DNA of 38,820 nucleotides from Ferrithrix thermotolerans DSM 19514 (GCA_945861025.1 CAMASN010000028.1:1-38820), one strand, 5' to 3'; positions 1-7,072 are shown, numbered from the stretch's first letter. Notes: a model not told the origin generated them from the letters alone. A program made the numbers and translations.

Positions 1-867
1 CGTGTGCCGCACTGGGAAACAGCAACGGCGTTGGGCATTCTCGATAACGAACGCGGCACCAAGATCAGCGGTGCGATGTTTACGCTGCAACGCGGTTTGG
101 GCGCCACGATGGCGCGAGCGTTGTGCCAACTGGCGCTCGATCGCAACGCCGATGCGTTCGAAGAGATTCGCCCGCCAACGCTGGTATCCACCGCAACGCT
201 CACTGCTACTGGTCACCTCCCGAAGTTCGCCGACGATGCGTTTGCCATCGAGCGCGACGGGTTGTGGGCAATCCCCACGGCCGAGGTGCCGCTCACTTCG
301 CTGTATGCCGGCGAGATCCTTGATGAGACTGCGTTGCCGGCGCGGGTGATGGCGCACACATCGTGTTTCCGTCGCGAGGCGGGCTCGGCCGGTCGCGATA
401 CCCGCGGCATGTTGCGCACGCACGAGTTCGACAAGGTTGAGATTCTTGCGATCGCTCATCCCGATCAGGCCGCCGCAATGCTCGACGAACTCGTCGCTCG
501 TTGCGAGGGCACCATTGCTGTGTTGCGCCTGCCATACCGAATCATCGACATCTGCACCGGCGATCTTGGCCAAAGCCATCACCGCTCGTTCGACATCGAG
601 GTCTATGCGCCAGGTTGCGATCGTTGGCTCGAGGTCAGCTCGGTCAGCTGGTTTAGCGATTACCAAGCTCGTCGCGCCGATATTCGTTTCCGTCGCACGG
701 GTCAAAAGGGAACCGAGATTGCTCACACCCTCAACGGGTCGGCCTTGGCGGTTCCGCGTGTGTGGGCCGCGATAATCGAGAACTACCGTCAAGCCGACGG
801 CAGTGTCATCGTGCCCGAGGCGCTGCGGCCGTACATGCGTGGCGTCACCGTCATTCCGGCAAAGTGA
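1..867 (+). CDS. serS: Seryl-tRNA synthetase, C-terminal catalytic part (5' truncated by window)
   Basis: Class II aminoacyl-tRNA synthetase that charges tRNA-Ser, and also tRNA-Sec in selenocysteine-using bacteria. The reading frame is open from base 1, so the start and the N-terminal tRNA-binding coiled coil lie outside the window; 288 codons of the catalytic core remain. Motif 2 is clear (CFRREAGSAGRDTRG followed by HEFDKVE), as is motif 3 (NGSALAVPR and ENYRQADGS), together with the CTGDLG and QARR segments. In the serine-site loop the usual SSCSN reads SSVSW, so an Asn common in the family is Trp here. The stop is ten bases before pdxH, so the two are probably cotranscribed. Identity is certain; only the missing 5' part is unknown. 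Confidence 0.96.
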   Translation, partial: RVPHWETATALGILDNERGTKISGAMFTLQRGLGATMARALCQLALDRNADAFEEIRPPTLVSTATLTATGHLPKFADDAFAIERDGLWAIPTAEVPLTSLYAGEILDETALPARVMAHTSCFRREAGSAGRDTRGMLRTHEFDKVEILAIAHPDQAAAMLDELVARCEGTIAVLRLPYRIIDICTGDLGQSHHRSFDIEVYAPGCDRWLEVSSVSWFSDYQARRADIRFRRTGQKGTEIAHTLNGSALAVPRVWAAIIENYRQADGSVIVPEALRPYMRGVTVIPAK

Positions 868-877
868 TCGCTACAGC

Positions 878-1546
878 ATGAACAAGTCGGTGCGCGATCG
901 CAGAGTTCAATACGAGACAGCCGGTCTCGACCTCGCCGATCTCGCGCCCGATCCGTTTGCCCAATGGCATCGTTGGTACGAGCAAGCCGAAGAGGCTGGT
1001 TGTGTCGAACCCAACGCAATGGTGCTCAGCACAAGCGGCCTCGATGGTGTGCCCGATAGTCGTTACGTGTTGGCACGCGGAGTCACCGAAGCAGGCTTCG
1101 AGTTCTTCACCAACTACGAGTCCGCAAAGGGAGCACAGCTCTCGGCGGTGCAGCACGTGTCGGCGTTGTTCACTTGGTTGCAGCTGCACCGCCAGATGAA
1201 GATTCGCGGCACGGCATGTCGCATGTCTGCTGCTGAATCTGATGACTACTTCTCATCGCGGCCGAGGGCTTCGCAGGTGGGTGCATGGTCGTCGCCGCAA
1301 TCAGCTGTGCTGGCCGATCGCGCCGAGCTTGAGCAACGAGTGGCCGAGGTCGAGGCCCGCTACCCAGTGGGCAGCACCATTCCGCGGCCGGCTCATTGGG
1401 GCGGATGGCGCATTGCCATCAGCGAGGCCGAGGTGTGGCAGGGTCGGCCCAGCCGTTTGCACGATCGATTTCGCTACCGCTTGGCCGATGGAGCGAACCC
1501 CGCCGAGCCCAACGCAGCGTGGATTATCGAGCGCCTGGCTCCGTAG
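878..1546 (+). CDS. pdxH: Pyridoxamine/pyridoxine 5'-phosphate oxidase
   Basis: FMN-dependent cytosolic enzyme that oxidises pyridoxine or pyridoxamine phosphate to pyridoxal phosphate, the cofactor of several enzymes in this window (SelA, the group II decarboxylase). The 222-residue product matches the usual family size. Recognisable segments are FFTNYESAKGAQL (FMN binding), SSRPRASQVGAWSSPQS, and the C-terminal block PAHWGGWRI, EVWQGRPSRLHDR and ERLAP. I chose ATG 878, ten bases after serS; the frame is open further upstream, but that part overlaps serS. The 3' end overlaps the convergent gene on the other strand by 23 bases. Confidence 0.95.
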   Translation: MNKSVRDRRVQYETAGLDLADLAPDPFAQWHRWYEQAEEAGCVEPNAMVLSTSGLDGVPDSRYVLARGVTEAGFEFFTNYESAKGAQLSAVQHVSALFTWLQLHRQMKIRGTACRMSAAESDDYFSSRPRASQVGAWSSPQSAVLADRAELEQRVAEVEARYPVGSTIPRPAHWGGWRIAISEAEVWQGRPSRLHDRFRYRLADGANPAEPNAAWIIERLAP

Positions 1547-2153
1547 GTTCTTGGGTGTCGAGGTTCCACGAGTTTGCGGCAGCCGCCAACGCGACGATGA
1601 GCGCTTCGGTATGAGGCGTGTGTCCTGGACCTTCCCAGTCCCACCACAGTGGGCTTGAGCCGCGCACCCTCGGCGGCAACTCAATCTGCACGCCTTGGTT
1701 TGGTGGCAGGTTCACGGGGTTGTCTTGATGCTGCCCGCGTAGGTCGATGGGGATGGAGTCGAGCTGGGTGCGAATGTCGTAGGCGGGTAGGTGCATCTGT
1801 AAGTGCGAGCCGACGTGCTGAGCCAGATCGCGGTTGCGGCCGCCGAGCAGCAACGAGGTGAACAAGCCTTGGCGGCCGTAGCCGTGCACGGTGACCACGA
1901 CATCGACATGCTCAACAAAACTGGCGAGTGCTGGCGAAGCAGCAGGGCTCACCTTGTGCGAAGGGATGTGCCATTGCAGGTCGTTGGGTTGCAACACGCC
2001 GTAGTAGCTGGCTCCGCTGCGCTCGGCGGCGTCGGCAGCGATGACATCGGTCATCTCTTCGAGCGAGCCACCATGAAACGCCATGAATCCGAATCGTGAT
2101 CGCAGTTCGCAGACCTCGCGCACTCCAGGGTGGGCAAGCAGTTTCTCTAACAT
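1524..2153 (-). CDS. Poly-gamma-glutamate hydrolase-like zinc amidohydrolase (Gamma_PGA_hydro type)
   Basis: 209 residues with the signature of the phage/bacterial poly-gamma-glutamate hydrolase family: FGFMAFHGGSLEEMTDVIA (residues 21-39, with H27 and nearby acidic residues as likely zinc ligands), a central VTVHGYGRQG (H90) and a LLLGGRNRDL strand-turn. Family members cleave gamma-linked glutamate polymers; the substrate here is unknown, and actinobacterial homologues need not act on poly-gamma-glutamate. No signal peptide is visible, so it is probably cytosolic. It starts nine bases after the ccdA stop and is the last gene of the tlpA-ccdA operon, which gives no obvious functional link. 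The family call is from motifs only. Confidence 0.65.
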   Translation of the reverse strand: MLEKLLAHPGVREVCELRSRFGFMAFHGGSLEEMTDVIAADAAERSGASYYGVLQPNDLQWHIPSHKVSPAASPALASFVEHVDVVVTVHGYGRQGLFTSLLLGGRNRDLAQHVGSHLQMHLPAYDIRTQLDSIPIDLRGQHQDNPVNLPPNQGVQIELPPRVRGSSPLWWDWEGPGHTPHTEALIVALAAAANSWNLDTQEPTEPGAR

Positions 2154-2162
2154 CGCGAACTG

Positions 2163-3020
2163 CTACTGAGCCCGTTGTTCGTTGCGCTTGGTGAGGACTA
2201 CATAGGCAACCGCACCGGCCACCAATAGCCCGAGAACAATCGCAAGTTTCCACACACCTTGGCGTTGCAAGAAGTTCACAACGGTGCCCTGCCACCCATC
2301 GACCCGACCGGTAAGACCATCGGAGCCGCGCTCGCTGATAGCGCTGTACCAGTACCAGGTGAGGTACATGCCGGTTGCCATGATGAATACCGCTGCAACT
2401 CGATCGACGTATTTCAGCGCATTGCGCAGCACCAGCAGCAGGCTGGAACTCGCAAACGCCAAGGTGACGGTGAGAGCGGTAACCAACAACGCCATGCCAA
2501 CGCCGTACAAGGCGAGGCTGACGACGCCGCTGAGGTAACCCTTCGATGAGAACGTGCCAAGAATGGCCGAGATCAGAAACCCGATGGTGCATCCGATTGA
2601 GGCCACAGCGTAGGCAACGCCGAAGCCGAACATCGACCAGAACGTTTGGTTGCGTTGCTTTCCCGCGCCGAATTGCGACGTTGCGAACGGCGGCTTCCAT
2701 CCGGCCAACATGAAGCAGCCGAGGATCACGAGTGCAATGCCGATACCAAAACCCGCGTATTTGGCGTTGTCTTGGATGGCCGATGTGAATGCTCGGCTCA
2801 CGACACCAACAACGACGAACACCGAAATGAAACCGGCCGAAGTTGCGGCGCTTACCAAGAGGGCACGCTGAACACTGGCGCGTTGGCTGCCCGGTTGCGA
2901 GCCCTCGAGACCCAAGAAGTACATGAGGTAGGTGGGCAACATCACGAAGCCGCATGGGTTTACAGCGGCAAAAATGCCGAGGAGGAAGCTGTAGGCAAAG
3001 TTGCCTTGCAGAGCGATCAT
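2163..3020 (-). CDS. ccdA: CcdA/DsbD-type transmembrane thiol-disulfide transporter
   Basis: Integral membrane protein that passes reducing equivalents from cytosolic thioredoxin to extracytoplasmic thiol proteins, for cytochrome c maturation or disulfide reduction. 285 residues with multiple hydrophobic helices. The two redox cysteines are in canonical places: C23 in NPCGF of the first helix and C144 in IGCTIG of a later helix. A C-terminal helix near residues 262-278 is followed by a short basic tail. Its ATG overlaps the TGA of the upstream tlpA-like gene (ATGA), so they are translationally coupled, and the partner is probably that membrane-anchored thioredoxin. Confidence 0.9.
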   Translation of the reverse strand: MIALQGNFAYSFLLGIFAAVNPCGFVMLPTYLMYFLGLEGSQPGSQRASVQRALLVSAATSAGFISVFVVVGVVSRAFTSAIQDNAKYAGFGIGIALVILGCFMLAGWKPPFATSQFGAGKQRNQTFWSMFGFGVAYAVASIGCTIGFLISAILGTFSSKGYLSGVVSLALYGVGMALLVTALTVTLAFASSSLLLVLRNALKYVDRVAAVFIMATGMYLTWYWYSAISERGSDGLTGRVDGWQGTVVNFLQRQGVWKLAIVLGLLVAGAVAYVVLTKRNEQRAQ

Positions 3021-3610
3021 GGCGCGAGAAGCATTTCGTTGATGACCGAGCGGATGGTTGCTTCGCTCAAGGCGATGCCTTTTTGCGCGGTGATGGTTCC
3101 GTCTGCGGCGACGAACAATGTGTAGGGAAGTCCAGCCACTCCAAGGGCGCTGACGAGTTCGCCGTTTTGATCAGAGAGCAGTTCGTAGGTGACGCCCTTA
3201 TCGCGGGCGAAGGCCAACGCTGTGCTGTCGTTGGCGAACTGGTTCACGCCCACGAAACGAACTCGATCGCCAAAGTCGTTGTGTAACTGGGCGAGCGCAG
3301 GCATCTCTTTCTTGCATGGCTCGCATGTGGTGGCCCACACGTTGAGCACTAGTGGTTTGCCAATGAGGCTCGCCGTAGACACCTTGGTGCCGGTGCCGTC
3401 GAGCAGATTCACGGTCGGCATTTTCTTGCCCTGGACGGGCTTGTTCACTGCGAGCCCCGGCTCGACGAAGGTGCTGTTCGAGGTGATGGTGATGTTGTCG
3501 TCAGCGACAGGGGTCGAGTCGCTCTGACGACTAAGGGCGTAACCACCCACGAGGCTCACGACAACTGCCACTCCAAGCGAGCCCACCAGCACACCGCGAT
3601 TCACAGCCAT
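3017..3610 (-). CDS. Membrane-anchored TlpA/ResA-like thioredoxin
   Basis: 197 residues: an N-terminal uncleaved anchor or signal (about residues 8-26), a low-complexity linker, then a TlpA/AhpC-type thioredoxin fold. The active site is CEPC (C96, C99) in WATTCEPCKKEMP, and the cis-proline region is GLPYT (P162). It probably works outside the membrane as a thiol reductant supplied by CcdA, whose gene overlaps its stop codon. It heads the operon. A TAGCCT hexamer six bases before the ATG suggests a leaderless transcript. Whether its clients are cytochromes c or other thiol proteins cannot be told from this window. Confidence 0.9.
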   Translation of the reverse strand: MAVNRGVLVGSLGVAVVVSLVGGYALSRQSDSTPVADDNITITSNSTFVEPGLAVNKPVQGKKMPTVNLLDGTGTKVSTASLIGKPLVLNVWATTCEPCKKEMPALAQLHNDFGDRVRFVGVNQFANDSTALAFARDKGVTYELLSDQNGELVSALGVAGLPYTLFVAADGTITAQKGIALSEATIRSVINEMLLAP

Positions 3611-3616
3611 TGCGTC

Positions 3617-3622
3617 AGGCTA
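3617..3622 (-). promoter_or_regulatory. -10 box of tlpA-ccdA operon (leaderless)
   Basis: TAGCCT on the minus strand, six bases upstream of the ATG, placing the transcription start at the start codon. The same heptamer TAGCCTG precedes orn, the aldehyde dehydrogenase gene and nadE. Confidence 0.6.
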
Positions 3623-3639
3623 CCGATCAGTGCCCTCCA

Positions 3640-3671
3640 GTTGATGGCGCGGCTCGCGTCGCGCCATCAAC
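3640..3671 (-). terminator. Hairpin between whiB7 and tlpA-like gene
   Basis: Perfect 12-bp inverted repeat (3640-3651 and 3660-3671) with an 8-base loop, 33 bases past the whiB7 stop codon and ahead of the tlpA promoter. There is no T-tract, so it is either a U-less terminator or an mRNA 3' stabiliser for whiB7. Confidence 0.55.
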
Positions 3672-3704
3672 ACAGATTGGGGGCAGTGCCGGTGCGGGAT
3701 CCAC

Positions 3705-4094
3705 TTAGGCCACCCGCACCGGCACTGAGATTGCGTCCTCGTTGATCACAACGAGTGGACGAGGATGCTTTGGGGGACGCCCCCGTGGACGCTTGTGCGC
3801 CACGATGCGTCCCGTATCGATGAGTTCGCCGCCCCACACGCCCCACGGCTCGGCGCGATCAAGCGCAGCCTCGAGGCAAGCCACCGAGAGCGGACACTTG
3901 GCGCAGATGGCCTTGGCGCGCGCAATCTCGAGCACCAGGTCCGAGAAGAACAGGTGCGTCAGCGTTCCGTTGCCATCGCGGCAGCGAGCCTTGGACCAAT
4001 CGAGACGCGCGGCGCCGTTGTTGCCAACGGCAAGAGTCAGTTGGTGCTCGGCATCGCCATCGTGGGCAAGTTCGGTGAAGCTGATTGCATACAT
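3705..4094 (-). CDS. whiB7: WhiB7-type [4Fe-4S] transcription factor
   Basis: 129-residue Wbl protein. The cluster ligands are C38, C64, C67 and C73 (C-x25-CxxCx5C). The EPW triad (82-84) runs into GVWGG (85-89), and KRPRGRPPK (101-109) is an AT-hook. EPW plus GVWGG plus a C-terminal RGRP AT-hook is the WhiB7 signature; in mycobacteria and streptomycetes WhiB7 binds the primary sigma factor and activates intrinsic antibiotic-resistance genes during translation stress. The start ATG has a GAAAGGA ribosome binding site on its upstream side. The leader upstream carries an upstream ORF and an intrinsic terminator, which fits the attenuation known for this gene. The tail past the AT-hook (about 20 residues) is longer than in the M. 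tuberculosis protein. Confidence 0.93.
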   Translation of the reverse strand: MYAISFTELAHDGDAEHQLTLAVGNNGAARLDWSKARCRDGNGTLTHLFFSDLVLEIARAKAICAKCPLSVACLEAALDRAEPWGVWGGELIDTGRIVAHKRPRGRPPKHPRPLVVINEDAISVPVRVA

Positions 4095-4171
4095 CTCGAG
4101 TCCTTTCGGGTCTCTGACTGGTTTCGGGTTTTGGATGTCGGTGTCGAAGTGGTGGTTGGGGAAATAAAAAA

Positions 4172-4196
4172 GGCCGCCGGGATGATCCCGGCGGCC
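4172..4196 (-). terminator. Intrinsic terminator in whiB7 leader (attenuator)
   Basis: Near-perfect palindrome with 12-base arms (4172-4183 and 4185-4196), followed in the minus-strand direction by TTTTTTATTT (4171-4162). It sits 25 bases after the upstream ORF stop and 77 bases before the whiB7 ATG, so read-through is needed for whiB7 expression from the leader promoter. Confidence 0.88.
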
Positions 4197-4200
4197 TCGG

Positions 4201-4235
4201 AGCGATGTGCTCGACGTTGTGTTACGTCGATCGCT
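4201..4235 (-). promoter_or_regulatory. Stop-codon hairpin of the whiB7 leader
   Basis: Inner arms 4211-4217 and 4224-4230 (7 bp, perfect) with a 6-base loop containing part of the upstream ORF stop codon (4222-4224). Outer 5-base arms 4201-4205 and 4231-4235 also pair. A ribosome at the end of the upstream ORF would disrupt it, so it is a plausible sensor or spacer element next to the terminator. Confidence 0.5.
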
Positions 4236-4410
4236 TCCCGAGCCGTCGGGGGGAACGCTTAGTCGATGCGTTCATTGCAAAACCATTGGTATTGCAGGAA
4301 GCTGACTTCGGCTGCCATCCGTGTCCGAGTGCGAGCTCGAGATAATCGCTAGCGCGCGACACAACAGCGGCGGAGCCAACTGCATGTACTGCGTGCATCG
4401 AGCGGTTCAT
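4222..4410 (-). CDS. whiB7 leader peptide (upstream ORF, 62 codons)
   Basis: Small ORF between the presumed whiB7 promoter and the attenuator terminator. ATG 4410 has AGGA eight bases upstream. The product has no recognisable domain, ends in a basic tail (KRSPRRLGKR) and contains scattered Cys, Trp and Pro codons but no strong single-residue run. Its position, the hairpin over its stop codon and the terminator right after it suggest that it acts in cis: ribosome progress through it would decide terminator formation, as described for whiB7/wblC leaders in other actinobacteria. An upstream in-frame ATG at 4494 exists but would overlap the promoter. Whether the peptide itself matters cannot be judged. 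Confidence 0.6.
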   Translation of the reverse strand: MNRSMHAVHAVGSAAVVSRASDYLELALGHGWQPKSASCNTNGFAMNASTKRSPRRLGKRST

Positions 4411-4448
4411 CTCAAAAGTCCTGATCGGGTTCGAGTGGGTGGGAAAAG

Positions 4449-4475
4449 ATCGTATGTCGTTCGACGTTGTCGAAC
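4449..4475 (-). promoter_or_regulatory. Probable whiB7 leader promoter with 17-bp palindrome
   Basis: A -10-like TACGAT (minus strand, 4454-4449) lies about 40 bases before the upstream ORF start. Just upstream is a 17-bp palindrome GTTCGAC-N3-GTCGAAC (4459-4475) spanning the spacer and -35 zone, a possible operator. The -35 itself is weak, which would suit an activator-dependent promoter. The arm order is the reverse of an actinobacterial SOS box. Confidence 0.4.
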
Positions 4476-4535
4476 AGTTGCAAGGAAACCACATTTACGA
4501 AAGAAGCGCAACTGATTAAACGCACACAGCGTCAC

Positions 4536-4541
4536 TAGGGT
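4536..4541 (+). promoter_or_regulatory. -10 box of thioesterase gene
   Basis: TAGGGT eight bases before ATG 4550, consistent with a leaderless or near-leaderless transcript; no Shine-Dalgarno sequence is evident. Confidence 0.45.
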
Positions 4542-4549
4542 CAGGGTCA

Positions 4550-5323
4550 ATGAATCGCGGTGACTTTGACGAAATGGTTCCACTTCCGGCGTCAGGCCGC
4601 GTGTTTACGGCCACCCGGCGCGTGCGCCTTGGCGATGCATCACCAGTGGGTCGTCTGCGCCTCGATGCGTGTGCTCGCTACTTACAAGACGTGGCCAACG
4701 ACGATTCGCGTGATGCGGGTCTGCCGAATCCAACTGCATGGGTAGCGCGTCGAACAGTGTTGCGTGTGCGGCAGTTTCCGCAGTATCTCGACATGCTCAC
4801 GCTGCGCACGTGGTGCAGTGGCTTGGGTTCGCGCTGGGCCGAGCGTCGCTACTCGGTGACTGGCCACGACCCAATCACCCACGAACCCGCCGAGCACGCG
4901 TGCATCGAGGCCACCACGTTGTGGGTGCATGTCGATATGCAGACGATGAAGCCGATAGTGGTTCCCACCGACTTTGCGTCGTTATATGGAGAGGCCGCAG
5001 CGGGTCGCACCGTCAGTGCTCGGTTGCATCTGCCATCCCGGCCGGGCGACATTGCCACTGCCACCACCGGTTGGCCGCTGCGGTTCACCGATTTCGACGT
5101 ACTCGGGCATGTGAACAACGCGGTCTACTGGTCGATGATCGAACAGCAGATGGCGCGGCTTCGTAGTTTCAGGGCGCCGTTTACTGTGACACTCGACCAT
5201 CACGATGCCATCGACGTTGGGTCCGAGGTACACGTTGCCGTGGCCGACACCGAAGCCGGTTTCGATGTGTGGGTCACCACCAGTGCCGGCAGCGTGGCCG
5301 CCGTGGCGCGCGCTATTCGGTAA
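4550..5323 (+). CDS. Acyl-ACP thioesterase (FatA/FatB-like double hotdog)
   Basis: 257 residues forming two hotdog domains in tandem. The first (about 15-140) has the TATRRVRLGDASPVGRLRLDA and WVARRTVLRVRQFP patterns of acyl-ACP thioesterases. The second (about 165-250) has WPLRFTDFDVLGHVNNAVYW, in which the Asp, His and Asn-Asn are characteristic of the hotdog active site. The family hydrolyses acyl-ACP to free fatty acid, which sets chain length or recycles ACP in the cytosol. It is divergent from the whiB7 leader and its last codons overlap the convergent metallo-beta-lactamase-fold gene by 11 bases. Chain-length specificity is unknown. Confidence 0.85.
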   Translation: MNRGDFDEMVPLPASGRVFTATRRVRLGDASPVGRLRLDACARYLQDVANDDSRDAGLPNPTAWVARRTVLRVRQFPQYLDMLTLRTWCSGLGSRWAERRYSVTGHDPITHEPAEHACIEATTLWVHVDMQTMKPIVVPTDFASLYGEAAAGRTVSARLHLPSRPGDIATATTGWPLRFTDFDVLGHVNNAVYWSMIEQQMARLRSFRAPFTVTLDHHDAIDVGSEVHVAVADTEAGFDVWVTTSAGSVAAVARAIR

Positions 5324-6407
5324 CTACGTACTCGAACACGCCGTTGGTCTCAAGGCGCTTCATCTGCCCGCCGAGACGAAGGTGTTCGAGGTGGGCAAAC
5401 GTCTCGCTGTCGGCCATTGCGCCCTGCACTCGAGGCGAGAACAGGTGGGTAGACATCTCCATCACGCTGGCGGGCCGGGCGAGTTCGACCGAGGTGGAAT
5501 GCAACTTCTCGAGGCGGCCCTCGTGGTGGTGCTTGATCTCTTGGGCGCGACCAGCCAGATCGGCGAAGGGGTTGCCGTGCGCCGGCAAGGCGATCTTCAC
5601 TTGCGGGCCGTAGGCGGCCACTTTGTCGAGCGAGTGGAAGAAGGCGCCAAGCGGATCTCGAGTGGTGCCCATGCCGCCGATGTGTGGCGTAATGGTTGGC
5701 AGCACATGATCGCCGCACAACATGCAACCCTCGATGGGGTCGAACAGACACAGGTGATCGTCGGTGTGGCCGGGCGTATGCACGGCAATCCAGTCGCGGC
5801 GCGCGAGACGAATGGTGATGGCTTCGTCGAGCCGCACGGTAGGAACTGGCATCTTGCGCATTTTCGGAAAGGCACGCGCTGCGCGGAACCACATGCGCCG
5901 CTTGAGCGGGATGTCTACGCCGGGGCCACCCCATGGCGTTGTTTCCCATGGAAAGCGGCGCACATGCTCGAACGGTTCGTCGGGCGGCAACTCGGCTTCA
6001 TCGACGGCCATGTCCTCAACATCGACATCGGGTGGCTCAGTTGGGTCCCACATCATGCGGAACTTGCGATGCGTCACAATGTCGGCGCCGGTCTGGTCGC
6101 GCAGCCAGCCAGCACCACCAAAGTGATCGGGATGGCTATGGGTGACAACCACGGTGTGCACGGCGCGCAGTGGGAAGCCGGCTGCTTTGAGCCGTGCCTC
6201 GAGCACAACGTATGAGTCTTTGCTCGGTAGGCCTGGGTCTACGACAGCGACGCCACGCTCGTCTTCGAGCAGATAGCAGTTCACGTGACCGAGGCCGGGC
6301 ATTGAGATGGGAAGTTGGCTGCGCAAGACGCCGGGGGCCAACTCAATAATCTCGTCGGAAGCGGGCTCCTGCTCTTGTTTGCGGGGACGCGCTGCCTGTT
6401 CGGTCAT
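5313..6407 (-). CDS. Metallo-beta-lactamase-fold hydrolase
   Basis: 364 residues. Zinc-binding motifs: THSHPDH (H90, H92, D94, H95), then HTPGHTDDHLCL, CGDHVLP and finally LPAHG. An insertion between about residues 115 and 190 contains acidic and Pro-rich stretches, and a helical C-terminal extension follows the last His. The layout resembles glyoxalase II-like and LACTB2-like hydrolases of thioesters or nucleic acids, but the substrate is not evident. It is downstream of orn (gap 45 bases) on the same strand, yet has its own -10-like hexamer TACCGT six bases before the ATG, so it may be transcribed separately. Confidence 0.8.
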   Translation of the reverse strand: MTEQAARPRKQEQEPASDEIIELAPGVLRSQLPISMPGLGHVNCYLLEDERGVAVVDPGLPSKDSYVVLEARLKAAGFPLRAVHTVVVTHSHPDHFGGAGWLRDQTGADIVTHRKFRMMWDPTEPPDVDVEDMAVDEAELPPDEPFEHVRRFPWETTPWGGPGVDIPLKRRMWFRAARAFPKMRKMPVPTVRLDEAITIRLARRDWIAVHTPGHTDDHLCLFDPIEGCMLCGDHVLPTITPHIGGMGTTRDPLGAFFHSLDKVAAYGPQVKIALPAHGNPFADLAGRAQEIKHHHEGRLEKLHSTSVELARPASVMEMSTHLFSPRVQGAMADSETFAHLEHLRLGGQMKRLETNGVFEYVVTE

Positions 6408-6413
6408 GCCTGC

Positions 6414-6419
6414 ACGGTA
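6414..6419 (-). promoter_or_regulatory. -10 box of MBL-fold hydrolase gene
   Basis: TACCGT (minus strand) six bases before the ATG at 6407, in the orn-MBL gap; predicts a leaderless transcript. Confidence 0.5.
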
Positions 6420-6449
6420 CAGCTGCTTCGCTGTGTAGAGCGAGTGCTG

Positions 6450-7004
6450 TTAGGCCGTTGTGTCGGAGCGCACGGGGATGAACACCCGTTCGCGGTAGAA
6501 CTGCAGTTCGGCGATGCTGGCCCGAATGTCGTCAAGCGCGCGATGGCTACCGGATTTGCGGGGCAGTTCGTTTTTGGTCTGCGGATACCAGCGGCGAGCG
6601 AGTTCTTTGATGCTTGAGACGTCGATGCTGCGGTAGTGCAACCAGTCCTCAATCTCGGGCAGATACGCCGTGAGAAAGCGGCGATCCATACCGATGGAGT
6701 TGCCACACAGTGGAACCGTGGATGCGGCGGGAACATGTTCTTTGATGAAAGCGAGCGTCGCTGCGCCGGCCTCTTCGAGCGTGACGGTGCTCGCGCGAAT
6801 CTCATCGAGCAGGCCGCTGCGAGTGTGCATGTCGACCACCACTTGTTGCATGTTGGCGAGGGCTTCTTCGCTTTGGTGGATGACCAGATCGGGGCCTTCG
6901 GCGATAATATTCAGCTCGTCGTCGGTGACGATTGTCGCAATTTCGACAATTACGTCTCGGGTCGCATCGAGGCCGGTCATTTCGAGGTCCATCCACACGA
7001 GCAT
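6450..7004 (-). CDS. orn: Oligoribonuclease (DEDDh 3'-5' exoribonuclease)
   Basis: 184 residues. It degrades 2-5 nt RNA fragments and, in other actinobacteria, also pGpG and related linear dinucleotides. The ExoI motif is WMDLEMTGLD (D6, E8), ExoII lies around GNSIGMDRRFL, and ExoIII is SGSHRALDDI with the general-base His. I place the start at ATG 7004 rather than the GTG at 7010: the -10 hexamer TAGCCT ends right before that GTG and lies six bases before the ATG, which fits leaderless initiation, and the protein then begins MLVWMDLEMTG as in most orthologues. Divergent from the aldehyde dehydrogenase gene. Confidence 0.95.
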   Translation of the reverse strand: MLVWMDLEMTGLDATRDVIVEIATIVTDDELNIIAEGPDLVIHQSEEALANMQQVVVDMHTRSGLLDEIRASTVTLEEAGAATLAFIKEHVPAASTVPLCGNSIGMDRRFLTAYLPEIEDWLHYRSIDVSSIKELARRWYPQTKNELPRKSGSHRALDDIRASIAELQFYRERVFIPVRSDTTA

Positions 7005-7010
7005 CGCCAC

Positions 7011-7016
7011 AGGCTA
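7011..7016 (-). promoter_or_regulatory. -10 box of orn (decides start codon)
   Basis: TAGCCT on the minus strand, six bases before ATG 7004. It abuts the alternative GTG at 7010, which argues against that start. Confidence 0.6.
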
Positions 7017-7059
7017 CCGAGGGTAAGGCTCAGGGCGGCGGGCCTGTTGGGTAGCGAAG

Positions 7060-7065
7060 TAGCCT
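7060..7065 (+). promoter_or_regulatory. -10 box of aldehyde dehydrogenase operon
   Basis: TAGCCT seven bases before ATG 7073; same hexamer as the divergent orn promoter. Confidence 0.6.
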
Positions 7066-7072
7066 GTCAGCG

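Noticed and set aside
1912-2955. A 347-codon open frame on the minus strand inside ccdA
   Set aside because: Shadow of ccdA; composition is Arg/Cys/His-rich and lacks the membrane helices of the true frame.
3017-3610. Selenoprotein version of the thioredoxin-like protein
   Set aside because: The active site is CEPC with normal Cys codons and there is no in-frame UGA.
4459-4475. Possible LexA/SOS box upstream of the whiB7 leader
   Set aside because: Arms are GTTCGAC...GTCGAAC, the reverse order of the GAAC-N4-GTTC actinobacterial SOS box.
5205-6215. A 336-codon plus-strand frame opposite the MBL-fold gene
   Set aside because: Antisense to a gene with all its zinc motifs; no recognisable product.
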